Assembly: GCA_022432975.1 (NCBI GenBank)
Contig: CM039506.1
Coordinates: 1,108,399 to 1,172,398, forward strand
From: Begonia masoniana
Lineage: Eukaryota > Streptophyta > Magnoliopsida > Cucurbitales > Begoniaceae
Direction: 5' to 3'
Length of the DNA stretch: 64,000 bases
Shown: piece after piece, positions 31,698 to 45,809 of the stretch
Numbering within the stretch: position 1 is the stretch's first letter
Layout: every line of letters begins with the position of its first letter
The notes under the pieces: generated by a model
What the model saw: only the letters and a program-made list of their open reading frames with translations
What the model was told of the DNA's origin: nothing
Databases searched by the model: none
Made by a program: the position numbers and the translations under genes

Positions 31698-32086
31698 ATG
31701 TCGCATTCTCGGGAGCTAAACAGGGGCTCTACTGTGACGTCCAAGAAAAGCTTCAGAGCAAATGTAAATGGCGGACCTTTTGTCGCTAAGGCTCCCTACA
31801 ACGACGTTTATGGAGGTCCACCGGAGTTTGGAGCCTCCTCACTCTCTCCTCGCCCCGAGGACTACAGTGAGATTTTTGGAAGTTTTCATGTTTCGCGCGC
31901 TTCGTTGATTCCGATATTAGATCTTCCGGAACTGGATGAAAAAGAAGTGTTCTTTGATGTCCAAAGCTCTAGCTTTGACTACGCTGAGGTTTTCGGAGGT
32001 TTCGACTGTCTAGATTTCGCTGCGACTTACGAGGAGTTGACTAAACAATCCAATGAAGGGGAGGGTGACTCCTCAGAAGAAGCATG
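31698..32086 (+). pseudogene. auxilin-like (AUL1-type) first exon only
   Basis: ATG at 31698. The frame encodes SHSRELNRGSTVTSKKSF…, then PPEFGASSLSPRPEDYSEIF, LIPILDLPELD, then FFDVQSSSFDYAEVFGGFDC and YEELTKQ, and reaches a donor at 32087 (GAAGCATG|GTACGA). This is the pattern of the N-terminus of plant auxilin-like proteins (J-domain co-chaperones for clathrin uncoating). The rest of the protein, including the C-terminal J domain, is absent. The exon lies antisense within the XBAT32 gene, directly downstream of the (GA)n tract. It is a displaced fragment or a false join. Confidence 0.7.
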
Positions 32087-33803
32087 GTACGACCATACTT
32101 ATAATCTAGTGAATTGTTCTCGTTTTTGGTGCTCGAACTTGGAAATTTTTGGTTTGCTTTCTACAAAAACACCACCACTTTAGCAGCAGGCCAATCTAAC
32201 TCAGCTCAATTACGTACAAATCAAAAGAAGAGTAGCTAAAACTCTACCAAAAATGTAATTGGCAAGGAGTGACTTCTGCGATGATCTTATCAAATCATCG
32301 TACCAAAAAAAATAGAGTTTGTTTTTTCTATGTTTTTAGATAAGATGTTTTCAGAAATTTTCAAGTTATAAAATCAACAAACCAAAATATAAACTAGTTT
32401 ATATTGTATAGCCACCATTGATCTGAAAAAGAGCAAAAGAACAGTAGAAGAAAAAAATTACCTATCAAATCTATGGTGGTTCCATCTTCCACAGTCACCT
32501 CCGAAGCAGAAGCTCCCAAATCCAGAAGAAGTAGAACACTTTCGACATGGCCGTTCAGGGCAGCCATGTGCAGAGCCGTAATTTCCTCATCGGCCGTTTT
32601 ATTAATCACCTGAGACAAAGCTCTAAACCATATCCAACAAAACAAACATAAATGACATTGGCAAGGAGTGAAACATTATAATCTGTACGATGAATAATAG
32701 AAGAAACTACCTATAATTAAACTTGGAAAGTGAGTCTCCTCCTTTCTTTCTTATTTGATTCCAAAACTCAGTTGTGCTTGGAATATAATCTGCGAGAATA
32801 AGTCGAATACATCGAGAATGGCCATTTAGAGCAGCCAAGTGAAGAGCTGTGCCGCCATTCAAACAATCGACCTTGTGGATCTGAAATTTCCAAATTTAAA
32901 TCTTTCTTTAATCATTTCGGAACTAATCTACAATCATTCAAATCATCATCTCCTGGATATTTCTCCATCAAAAATACAATTTTTACACGTAAAATTTCCT
33001 CGACCGAGAGAGACGTACATTGGCTTTGAAAAGAATGAGCGTCAAAACAGCTTCCCAATGACCATGCTGACAAGCTTGCATCAAAGCAGTCTGTCAAATA
33101 AATATTAAAATCAAACCCAATTCATAATTTACAACACTATTTATTCGATTTGAAAGAAGTTTATGGAGAAGTATAATTTTTTCGATACCTGGCCGCGATA
33201 ATTCCTCAAGTTAATGTCAACTCCGGATTCAAGCAACAGAGTAACTATCTAAAAAAAGTGGAAATTGTTAATCTGGACTAGATTGATCATCCAACAAATG
33301 CGTTTCATCAAATCGATATAAATGCGTTTTGAGGAGAATTTCAACTTCATCAGTACCTCATGATGGCCATGAGCTGCAGAGTAATGGAGGGGGGAATTCC
33401 TCACTCCAAAAGTGGTGTATTTTGCCAAACGAGGATTGAATTCTAACAGAGCTTTTGCCTCTTGAAGTCTCCATCTCGAGCAGCCGAGACTAATCGTTCT
33501 CCAGACGCAGAGCATCCAAGGGAATTCCCGAAAATGTTGAAGAACTTCATCCCCATCAGCAAGTTTCAACTGAGAAATTCTTCGGATTATCACAGAAAGT
33601 TTGGGGAATTAACCTCTAGAACACCCCCTCCTTGTGTTCAACAGTGGAGGAGATCAATTTCACATGATGAAGACAGAAATAAAAGGTCCTTCTCTCTCTA
33701 GACCAAAGTTTTTCTTATCTGACCAAACTAAGAACTACCGACAACAAACTCTCTCTCAGACACGAAAGAAATTGGTTGAACCAGTCAGAATTTCATTGAT
33801 ATG

Positions 33804-37816
<4,013 letters not shown>

Positions 37817-38406
37817 GGGAAAAGTACCATTTAGACCCCAACGTATGGGGTCAGTGACCATTTGGTACCTAACGTTTTTTTTGTACCCAATCAAACCCTA
37901 ACGTATAAAACGTTTACAATTTAAACCCTACCGTCAATTTTTTAGTTAAATTTAACAGATTTTTTTCAAAATTCCTAAACTACCCCCCTTCTCTCTCTCT
38001 CCTCGTTGGACACCTCTCAGATCTGACTCTGCAACTTCACCCCATTTCTCACTTCTCGTTCGCTGCCTCTGAAGAAAACCCGAGTCGTTTTCAGTGTCTC
38101 TGGTCTGAAATCGCAGAAATTTTCTTCAGGGTTCGTCAAATTCTTCAGGGTTCGTCAACTTCCTTTCCCTCAGGATCAGTACTCTAACCTGCACAATCAG
38201 AGATCACTTTCTTATCCCACGCCTCCTCTTCAGCCATCTCCTCCGCATAATATCGCTATACCTCAAAACAACCCTTCCAGAACTCTGGTGCTCGAATAAT
38301 GGCGATGATCAAAGCCCCTGGTGCAAACCTTGAACCACTTCCTCAGCCTTCTCCCGACTTTATCTTCTCAAGAGTTCCGGCATTAATGGCGGGATACTTT
38401 CCATAC

Positions 38407-38640
38407 TTAACCTTCATGTAAAATGGTCTTGTTGTAGGTGATGTACTCCGGAACAATGGCATAAGGCAATTCCTCAAGAACAGCATTAAAGATGGAATTA
38501 TATGATACTTTCATAAACTCACTAAAACCATCCTTGGCAGGAACTCCTACTCGCAGTTTCTTCCCATTTGTTGGAATCTCCCATCCCTTTGGAGCTGAAT
38601 AAGAATCTCCTGGCCATGTAATTCTCCCTAGAGTTTTGCT
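38407..38640 (-). pseudogene. captured glutamate receptor-like (GLR) ligand-binding fragment
   Basis: The minus frame reads TLGRITWPGDSYSAPKGWEI, then [19 protein letters not shown], then [16 protein letters not shown], and stops. Plant GLR channels have this order: the segment before the S1 lobe (…ITWPG…PKGWEIPTNG-KLRIGVPVK-GFSEFV) and the IDVF-AV---LPY block. The middle (about 20 residues between MKV and FNAV) is shortened. Only 78 codons remain, with no pore or membrane segments, and the fragment sits wholly inside the MULE. Confidence 0.8.
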
Positions 38641-38771
38641 CGGCCGAAGAGGATGAACTCAAAGTTTTTGTGGTTCCAGTTTCAGGTGTCCAATATCCAA
38701 TGGTGCTCCATCTCTACTCCCTCGCCGATTTTAGCATTCTTAAAGAGGGGAGGGTTCTTCTGGAGTTTTAC

Positions 38772-38772
<1 letters not shown>

Positions 38773-38808
<36 letters not shown>

Positions 38809-38850
38809 GAGAGAGAGGAGAGAGAGAGAGAGAGAGGGGGGGGGGGGGGG
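38773..38850 (+). repeat. GA-rich patch and G15 run at the MULE right arm
   Basis: Broken GA repeats followed by 15 consecutive G (38836-38850), facing a C6/CT-repeat at the left arm (37983-38001). The inverted arms thus extend imperfectly into low-complexity DNA. Confidence 0.8.
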
Positions 38851-39016
38851 TAGTTTAGGAATTTTGAAAAAAATCTGTTAAATTTAACTAAAAAATTGAC
38901 GGTAGGGTTTAAATTGTAAACGTTTTATACGTTAGGGTTTGATTGGGTACAAAAAAAACGTTAGGTACCAAATGGTCACTGACCTCATACGTTGGGGTCT
39001 AAATGGTACTTTTCCC

Positions 39017-40218
39017 TTTTTTTTATTATTTCTGTTTCTATAGTTATCCATAGTTATATATTGTTGAGTTCCTTCGCTCGGTGGGCTTCTCCCCGACCCA
39101 CAACTTCACTAACATTTCTGGGTGTTGTAGCTTTCCCATCTAAAACAATCCAATCAGTCACGTTCTTTCTCCTGGTAGGCTACTCGACCCACAACCTCAC
39201 TATCATTTTTGAGCTCTAGTAGCTTTCTCGTTTAATGCAATCTAATAAGTTGTTTTCTTCAGCCGGTTAGCTACTCACAGACTCACGACCTCACTATCGT
39301 TTTTTGGGCTCCAATAGCTTTACAATCTAAGGCAACCAATCAATATTCGTCAACTTTACATTTTTTCACATGTCCAAACTATCACAGATTATATCACATT
39401 TTTTTATTATTTTCATTACTATTATATCTGATACAAGGTATTCACAACAAAGAGAAATAAAAAGAGTATCAACAAAAGAAAACAAGTTCCAACAACAAGA
39501 ATTAAATATAAAAAATAGAGGTTTATATTATGTTTGTAATATAGGCCCTACAACCAAATGGCATTACTACCTAGATTCCTAGAATTAGTTGTTGGAAGTT
39601 TCTTGAGCATCCTATGACGTTCTTTGTCTAAACAATTATGTATTATCAGTACCTAATTGCATAGTAATTAGCTTATTCTTCAAATGCCATATTTTCATAT
39701 AAATTATTTTGCTCATCGAATTTGCTTATAATCCATGCTAAAATTTTGGTGGATTTTGTTTTCTTGAGTCAGCTTGGAATGGGTCAACTTCAATGCTTAA
39801 TTCTTTTGGGCTGTCTTTCACTTAAAATGTTGGCTCGATTGAGTTCGATCCTATTTGTGCCTGATTTCGAAACTGCCTATTCTTCTTTTCCTTCCTCCTG
39901 GTCTCTTTTCTTCTTCTGTTTCTTTTCGATATCCCTTCCATGTTGTGACAGCCAATACTGATTCACAGAAGGTCGTCTATGTGTTTGACAAGAGACTTGC
40001 AATGGTAGAGAATCTCGGCCGATTCTCGTTCCTTGGAGGTGTTGACTTAAATGGTGTTTTAAGTCTAAATTGTTTTTGATGATGTGTTTATATGATTAAC
40101 TTGGTAATTTGATTATGTTTATTGAATAAGAATTATAAATTATGCATATGACTTTAATCTGTTGGAAATGCCCTTGGAAAGGGTATTTTAGTATTTAATG
40201 CATGTGATTAAGTGTACA
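39017..40218. other. intergenic, no gene recognised
   Basis: The segment 39060-39350 has three imperfect repeats about 95 bases apart, built on 'ggctactcgacccacaacctcac'-like text. The stretch 39722-40079 has short open frames (…DSQKVVYVFDKRLAMVENLG…), but I cannot place them in a family. Confidence 0.4.
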
Positions 40219-41710
40219 GGCGGATGTGTTCAACAAAATAATCGTCCACCGTCAAAAACGACAAGAGCGGAGTCGTTTACAAAAATCAGTCCACCGGTCA
40301 CAAAACGACAAGAGCGGAGTCGTTTACAAAAATCAGTCCACCGGTCACAAAACGACAAGAGCGGAGTCGTTTACAAAAATCAGTCCACCGGTCACTAGAC
40401 GACAAAGGCGGATGAGTAAACCAAATTACTCTTCCGGTCACTAGACGACAAAGGCGGATGAGTAAACCAAATTACTCTTCCGGCCACTAAACGACAAAAG
40501 GCGGATGAGTAAACCAAATTACTCTTCCGGCCACTAAACGACAAAGGCGGATGAGTAAACCAAATTACTCTTCCGGCCACTAAACGACAAAGGCGGATGA
40601 GTAAACCAAATTACTCTTCCGGCCACTAAACGACAAAGGCGGATGAGTAAACCAAATTACTCTTCCGGCCACTAAACGACAAAGGCGGATGAGTAAACCA
40701 AATTACTCTTCCGGCCACTAAACGACAAAGGCGGATGAGTAAACCAAATTACTCTTCCGGCCACTAAACGACAAAGGCGGATGAGTAAACCAAATTACTC
40801 TTCCGGCCACTAAACGACAAAGGCGGATGAGTAAACCAAATTACTCTTCCGGCCACTAAACGACAAAGGCGGATGAGTAAACCAAATTACTCTTCCGGCC
40901 ACTAAACGACAAAGGCGGATGAGTAAACCAAATTACTCTTCCGGCCACTAAACGACAAAGGCGGATGAGTAAACCAAATTACTCTTCCGGCCACTAAACG
41001 ACAAAGGCGGATGAGTAAACCAAATTACTCTTCCGGCCACTAAACGACAAAGGCGGATGAGTAAACCAAATTACTCTTCCGGCCACTAAACGACAAAGGC
41101 GGATGAGTAAACCAAATTACTCTTCCGGCCACTAAACGACAAAGGCGGATGAGTAAACCAAATTACTCTTCCGGCCACTAAACGACAAAGGCGGATGAGT
41201 AAACCAAATTACTCTTCCGGCCACTAAACGACAAAGGCGGATGAGTAAACCAAATTACTCTTCCGGCCACTAAACGACAAAGGCGGATGAGTAAACCAAA
41301 TTACTCTTCCGGCCACTAAACGACAAAGGCGGATGAGTAAACCAAATTACTCTTCCGGCCACTAAACGACAAAGGCGGATGAGTAAACCAAATTACTCTT
41401 CCGGCCACTAAACGACAAAGGCGGATGAGTAAACCAAATTACTCTTCCGGCCACTAAACGACAAAGGCGGATGAGTAAACCAAATTACTCTTCCGGCCAC
41501 TAAACGACAAAGGCGGATGAGTAAACCAAATTACTCTTCCGGCCACTAAACGACAAAGGCGGATGAGTAAACCAAATTACTCTTCCGGCCACTAAACGAC
41601 AAAGGCGGATGAGTAAACCAAATTACTCTTCCGGCCACTAAACGACAAAGGCGGATGAGTAAACCAAATTACTCTTCCGGCCACTAAACGACAAAGGCGG
41701 ATGAGTAAAC
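40219..41710 (+). repeat. 46-bp minisatellite array, about 32 units
   Basis: Units carry ACGACAAAGGCGGATGAGTA and an inverted repeat GAGTAA-ACCAAA-TTACTC. The left edge holds one eroded unit and three 47-bp variant units (GCGGAGTCGTTTAC type). Two transitional units with GGTCACTAGACG and one with an extra A follow. About 26 units then look identical to the end. The array stops about 190 bases before the start of the ICMT frame. Confidence 0.95.
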
Positions 41711-41899
41711 TTTCATTTGCAGATGCCTGCTCTTGGTTCATCTTGGGACTATTTAGATACTTATTTTCATTAGCTTGTATATATTCTATGTATGTCAATC
41801 ATTTTCAGGTATGAGGCAAAGGTATTGGTAATTTCATCTCGGAGTCATCTCCTGTCCTATCTTGGCCGATGATGCTCGTGTTCATCTCTATTAGGCAAG

Positions 41900-42491
41900 A
41901 TGATAGAAGTATTGTATAGCTAACAGCATGCAGACAGTTGTTTCAGATGTTTGTTGCGATTTTCTTGTTCCACAGCTTGGAATATATTTAGCGATTGTAT
42001 TTCACGGGAGATCAAATGTGACGCTCAAGTCCTCTTCTAATCAGTAACAGATATCTTCTAGCAATGGTTTTCTCCTTGCTAGAGTACTTTGTGGAAATTT
42101 TCTTCTTCCTGGTTTAAAGGAACATGGTGGTTGAGCAACCTTGGCCTTTCGATGGTCGTGATTGGAGAAATCATACGGAAAATGGCGATTATCACTGCTG
42201 GGCAGGCTTTCACCCATATCATCAGAGTACATCGCACAGAGAATCATAAATTGGTCCATGCATGGAGTTTACGGATTCGTTCGACATCCAAGTTATACTG
42301 GCTTCTTCATATGGTCAGTGGGTACACAAATAATGCTTTGTAATCCAATATCTACGATTGCATTTGCCATTGTAGTGTGGCGGTTTTTCGCAGATAGGAT
42401 TCCATATGAAGAGCATTTCTTGAGACAAATTTTTGGCTCACAGCACATTGAATATGCAAAGAGAGTTCCTTCTGGTCTGCCATTTATATAA
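41900..42491 (+). pseudogene. ICMT: isoprenylcysteine carboxyl methyltransferase (ICMT/STE14), frameshifted
   Basis: ICMT methylates the prenylated C-terminal cysteine of CaaX proteins in the ER membrane. Read across frames, the region gives CRQLFQMFVAIFLFHSLEYI, FHGRSNVTL, LAMVFSLLEYFVEI, LSNLGLSMVVIGEIIRKMAI, then in one open frame GVYGFVRHPSYTGFFIWSVG and MLCNPISTIAFAIVVWRFFA, RIPYEEHFL and YAKRVPSGLPF before TAA at 42491. The RHPSY and ERIPYEE blocks are the family's cofactor- and substrate-binding C-terminal signature. Length fits the roughly 197-residue plant enzyme in a single exon. About five single-base gaps lie near 41919, 42035, 42110, 42127 and 42258. It is a pseudogene unless these are consensus errors. 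Confidence 0.8.
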
Positions 42492-44446
42492 TCTCTAGAG
42501 GTTAGTAGGACTTGCTTGATTCCTCTTTTGCCATGTTTCAACTTCGTCTTTGTTTACGCCTAGATATCTTCATGGAGATGGTCGATGCTACATTAGAGAT
42601 GAAGAATGTGGGAACTAAGGATTGAGTATCCACTAAACTTGTTTATTTTTTCTCTGTGCTTAATTGTTGACACTCTTGTTGTTGAATGTGCATGAACAGA
42701 AATGTTTATATTAATATTTTATATAGACATCTGTAGTTCTTAATATTTTGCAACTTTTTAAAACTCTTTTATGATTTAGTTACTTATGATGCAGTGTTTG
42801 CTCGTTATTTTTAATACTTTCAAATGGATGCATGTACTGAACTGAGAATATTGTGTCTAAATGGTATGGCATTCTAGCAGTGATCCAGATTTTGCCAAGC
42901 TTGTTTTGAGTCATCACTTTGAAGCCCAGATCTGGTACTGGAAACAGAGAAACAGTTAGTGTTTAATAAATAAGTTAAAGATGAAGTCGTGATATGTTAT
43001 GTTTTGTGTTTGTGTAACATGTGATTCAGAACATAATACTAGGTTTTACATAAAGTTATCGAGTAAGAATTTCCTATCCGATTTTTAAAGTTAAAGTTTG
43101 ATATATAAAATGATTATATGGGAATATGTAATCATATTAACCTCTAATTATATATTAATAATAAAATAGTTTGTTTAGGTGAGTAAGATCACACAATTTC
43201 TCACCCTACATCACATGACATAGAAGAATACAATTTTTTTTTTCACTATATTATTTTTATTATATTGTTCACATATTTTTTAAGACATGATGTATGAATG
43301 TGAAATTGCTATAATTGACAATTACTATATTGTCTAATATGGTAGGTTAATGAAACTTTAGGTAGAAATCGTTGATTTTCTAAAAGCCGGAATGCATGGT
43401 AAAAGATGAAAGGCTAATGAAACCTTCGCAAGAGTAAAAAATCGCTAGTTTTCTAGAAGTCTGAACGCATAGTTAATTCATATATACATTTTTTATTTAT
43501 TGTGATTATTTCTCCATTGTAGTTTTGTAACGTAGAAGAATTTTTATTAAATAGTTAATCGAAATTCTTTTAGTTATGAGCGTGCATACCTGACGATATG
43601 ACTAATAATTAAAATAGTATAAAAATAATAAAAAAAATCGATTAAAATATGGATACGAGTAAGATTAAACAGTTGCATTCATTTGTCGAGGACGTAATCA
43701 TAAAGAAATTAGGAGTTAAATTTGATGTTTGATGTGATACAATATCTCATCAAGAGTATTCAATAGATTGTTCAATATTTTATTTCACTAATTAATTTGA
43801 CTTTAGAGTTGAATCATAATAAATATAATGATTACACTATTAAATAGCTTTTGTATATTTAATTAAATAAAATTTATTAATCTTAATAACAATAAATATA
43901 GTTATAATTATTAAATTAGTTTATTTCTTAATGGGTGAATATAGTAAAATTATGTTTTAGAATGAACTAATCAAGTCTAATTTAAGGATTAAATTAAACT
44001 AAAATTTTAAAATTTGAATTTTGCAGAAAATAACTTTTATAGTCGTTACACACTTCCCCTCGTTTTCATTATGGGTAGCTGCCAACGTGTGAAAATAAAG
44101 TGTAAACTTAATATTACCCATTTAAAAATTCCGTTGTTAAGCATGAAAATATACACTGTAAGGGTGACTTGGAGATGTTTACCGCCACCTTTGCAAAAAT
44201 AAGTTCCTTTTAAAAAAATAAACTCAATTTGTTTAAACCAAACCAAATTAAATAAACCGTGACATGGCAAGATGATATGGACAAAAATATAACGACGTGG
44301 CAGATTCGGTTAAATTTAACAAATGAACTAGATATAATGACCATTTAAAATTCAAATAAAGACTAGGAGGACTTTAATGAAACCGAACTAGAGAGTTAAA
44401 CTATATTTGATCTTAAATAAAATAGGATGATATTAAATTTTTAGAG
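42492..44446. other. AT-rich intergenic, no gene
   Basis: Long AT-rich stretch without recognisable coding blocks. The first 150 bases are likely the ICMT 3' flank. Short open frames here are chance products. Confidence 0.5.
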
Positions 44447-45575
44447 CGGAATATTCATTTTAAATCTCGAAGTAGTACGAGGTATTTAACAAAAAGTAAT
44501 ATCTTAAGTAATCTAAACTTCAAAATATGAAAAATGTTTAATTTAAACTACGTCGCTTCCTCGATCTCACTTGACAAATTTAAGTGAGATTGGAGGGTGG
44601 TGACTACAAACACTGAAGGTGGTAACCTCGTGTTCTCGACAAAACACATATCAAACGGTATCAGGATTTTTTTTTTTTAAATTTATACCACACGTTCAAC
44701 ATATCATGTGAAAATAATATGAAAAGTTTCGTGATTTTCAACACTTTTAGGATTTATTATAATTTTTTACATCTATTTTATAAAATATTGATTAAAAACT
44801 TAGATCGTACAAGTGTTGAAAAAACACAAAATTTTTCACATTACCTTCCTATGATATGATGAATATGTGGTCAAACTTTTAATCAAATCTGATATAGTTT
44901 GGTATGTTTTTTTATATGAATTATTTCGAGACTTAAAATGAAATTTGATATCATTTGGTATCATAGTGACTATCTCAAAAACATACCAAACAATGTTTGA
45001 TTTTTTTTTTTTTGAAATTTTACCACATATTATGGGAAGATAATGTGGAAAGTTTGGTGATTTTTGAACACTTGTACGATTTATTATAAGTTTTTATATC
45101 TATTTTATAGAATATTTTTTAAAAATTATAATAAATCATACAAGTGTTGAAACATCACGAAACTTTTTAGATTATCTTTTTCATAATATGTAAAATATGT
45201 GGTAAAATTTTTAAAACAATCTGAATCTAATATAATTTGATATGTTGTTTTGACAAAAATAGGGATCACCACCCTCTGATCTCACTTGAACATGCGAAGT
45301 GAGATTGGAGGGCCGCTCTCGGATATAAGCTCTCAATGTCAGAAATTGACCCCATGATCTTTCAAAACGGGAGCCGATATTGTTTAAATTAAACATTTTT
45401 CATATTTTGATATTGTAATTGTTTAAGAAAATACTTTAGAGTAGAGATCGGGGGCTGACAATGTTTAAACTAAACGTTTTTTACACTTCAAGGTTTAGAC
45501 TGTTTAAAAAATTACTTTAGGATACTTTTTGTTAAATACCCAATATTTTGAGGTTTGAAATAAATATTACCCGTT
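44447..45575. mobile_element. foldback element with nested hairpins (about 1.1 kb)
   Basis: The outer arms pair: GTATTTAACAAAAAGTA at 44479 with its reverse complement near 45527, and TATGAAAAATGTTTAATTTA near 44526 with its complement near 45390. Further in, TCTCACTT…AAGTGAGATTGGAGGGTGG (about 44565-44603) pairs with 45266-45312. The interior holds two similar hairpin units, about 44680-44890 and 45013-45212, each with arms around ACCACATATT / AATATGTGGT and TACAAGTGTTGAA. No coding capacity. Type: MITE-like or foldback transposon. A target duplication was not resolved. Confidence 0.7.
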
Positions 45576-45809
45576 TTTATATTTATTTTTTGCTATTTAA
45601 TTTAGTTAAAATTTAATTATTTTTTTTTATATTTAGGAGGAGTTAAAAAACCTAAGCTTATATGGTGATTATATTTTGAGCTGGTGAGTTCTGCTTTTGC
45701 TACTCGAGAAAGTCTACAATATGCATTACCAGTCTCTGTCAATCTTCTTCTCTGTCTTCTCCATTTTTATAGTATGTTTTTTTGCAGTTCAGACCTGGCA
45801 TCATTTGCC

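Larger units (their letters stand above)
37817..39016. mobile_element. Pack-MULE with 172-bp terminal inverted repeats
   Basis: Ends are GGGAAAAGTACCATTTAGAC and its reverse complement. The arms 37817-37988 and 38845-39016 match over 172 bases with one visible mismatch (TATGGGGTC against TATGAGGTC). Both sides carry the 9-bp TTTTTTTTA (37808-37816 and 39017-39025), the length made by Mutator-like transposases, though this target is low-complexity. No transposase is present. The 0.86-kb interior carries gene-derived sequence, including a glutamate-receptor-like fragment, so it is a non-autonomous gene-capturing MULE. Confidence 0.85.

Noticed and set aside
40219..41710. CRISPR array
   Set aside because: Regular 46-bp units without unique spacers, in a plant genome with no cas genes: a minisatellite.
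45684..45809. N-terminal extension of the BNR protein from the ATG at 45684
   Set aside because: It would place about 42 extra residues before the membrane anchor, and TTTTTTTGCAG at 45777-45787 looks like a possible 3' splice site. The ATG at 45810 is the simpler start, though the upstream one cannot be excluded.
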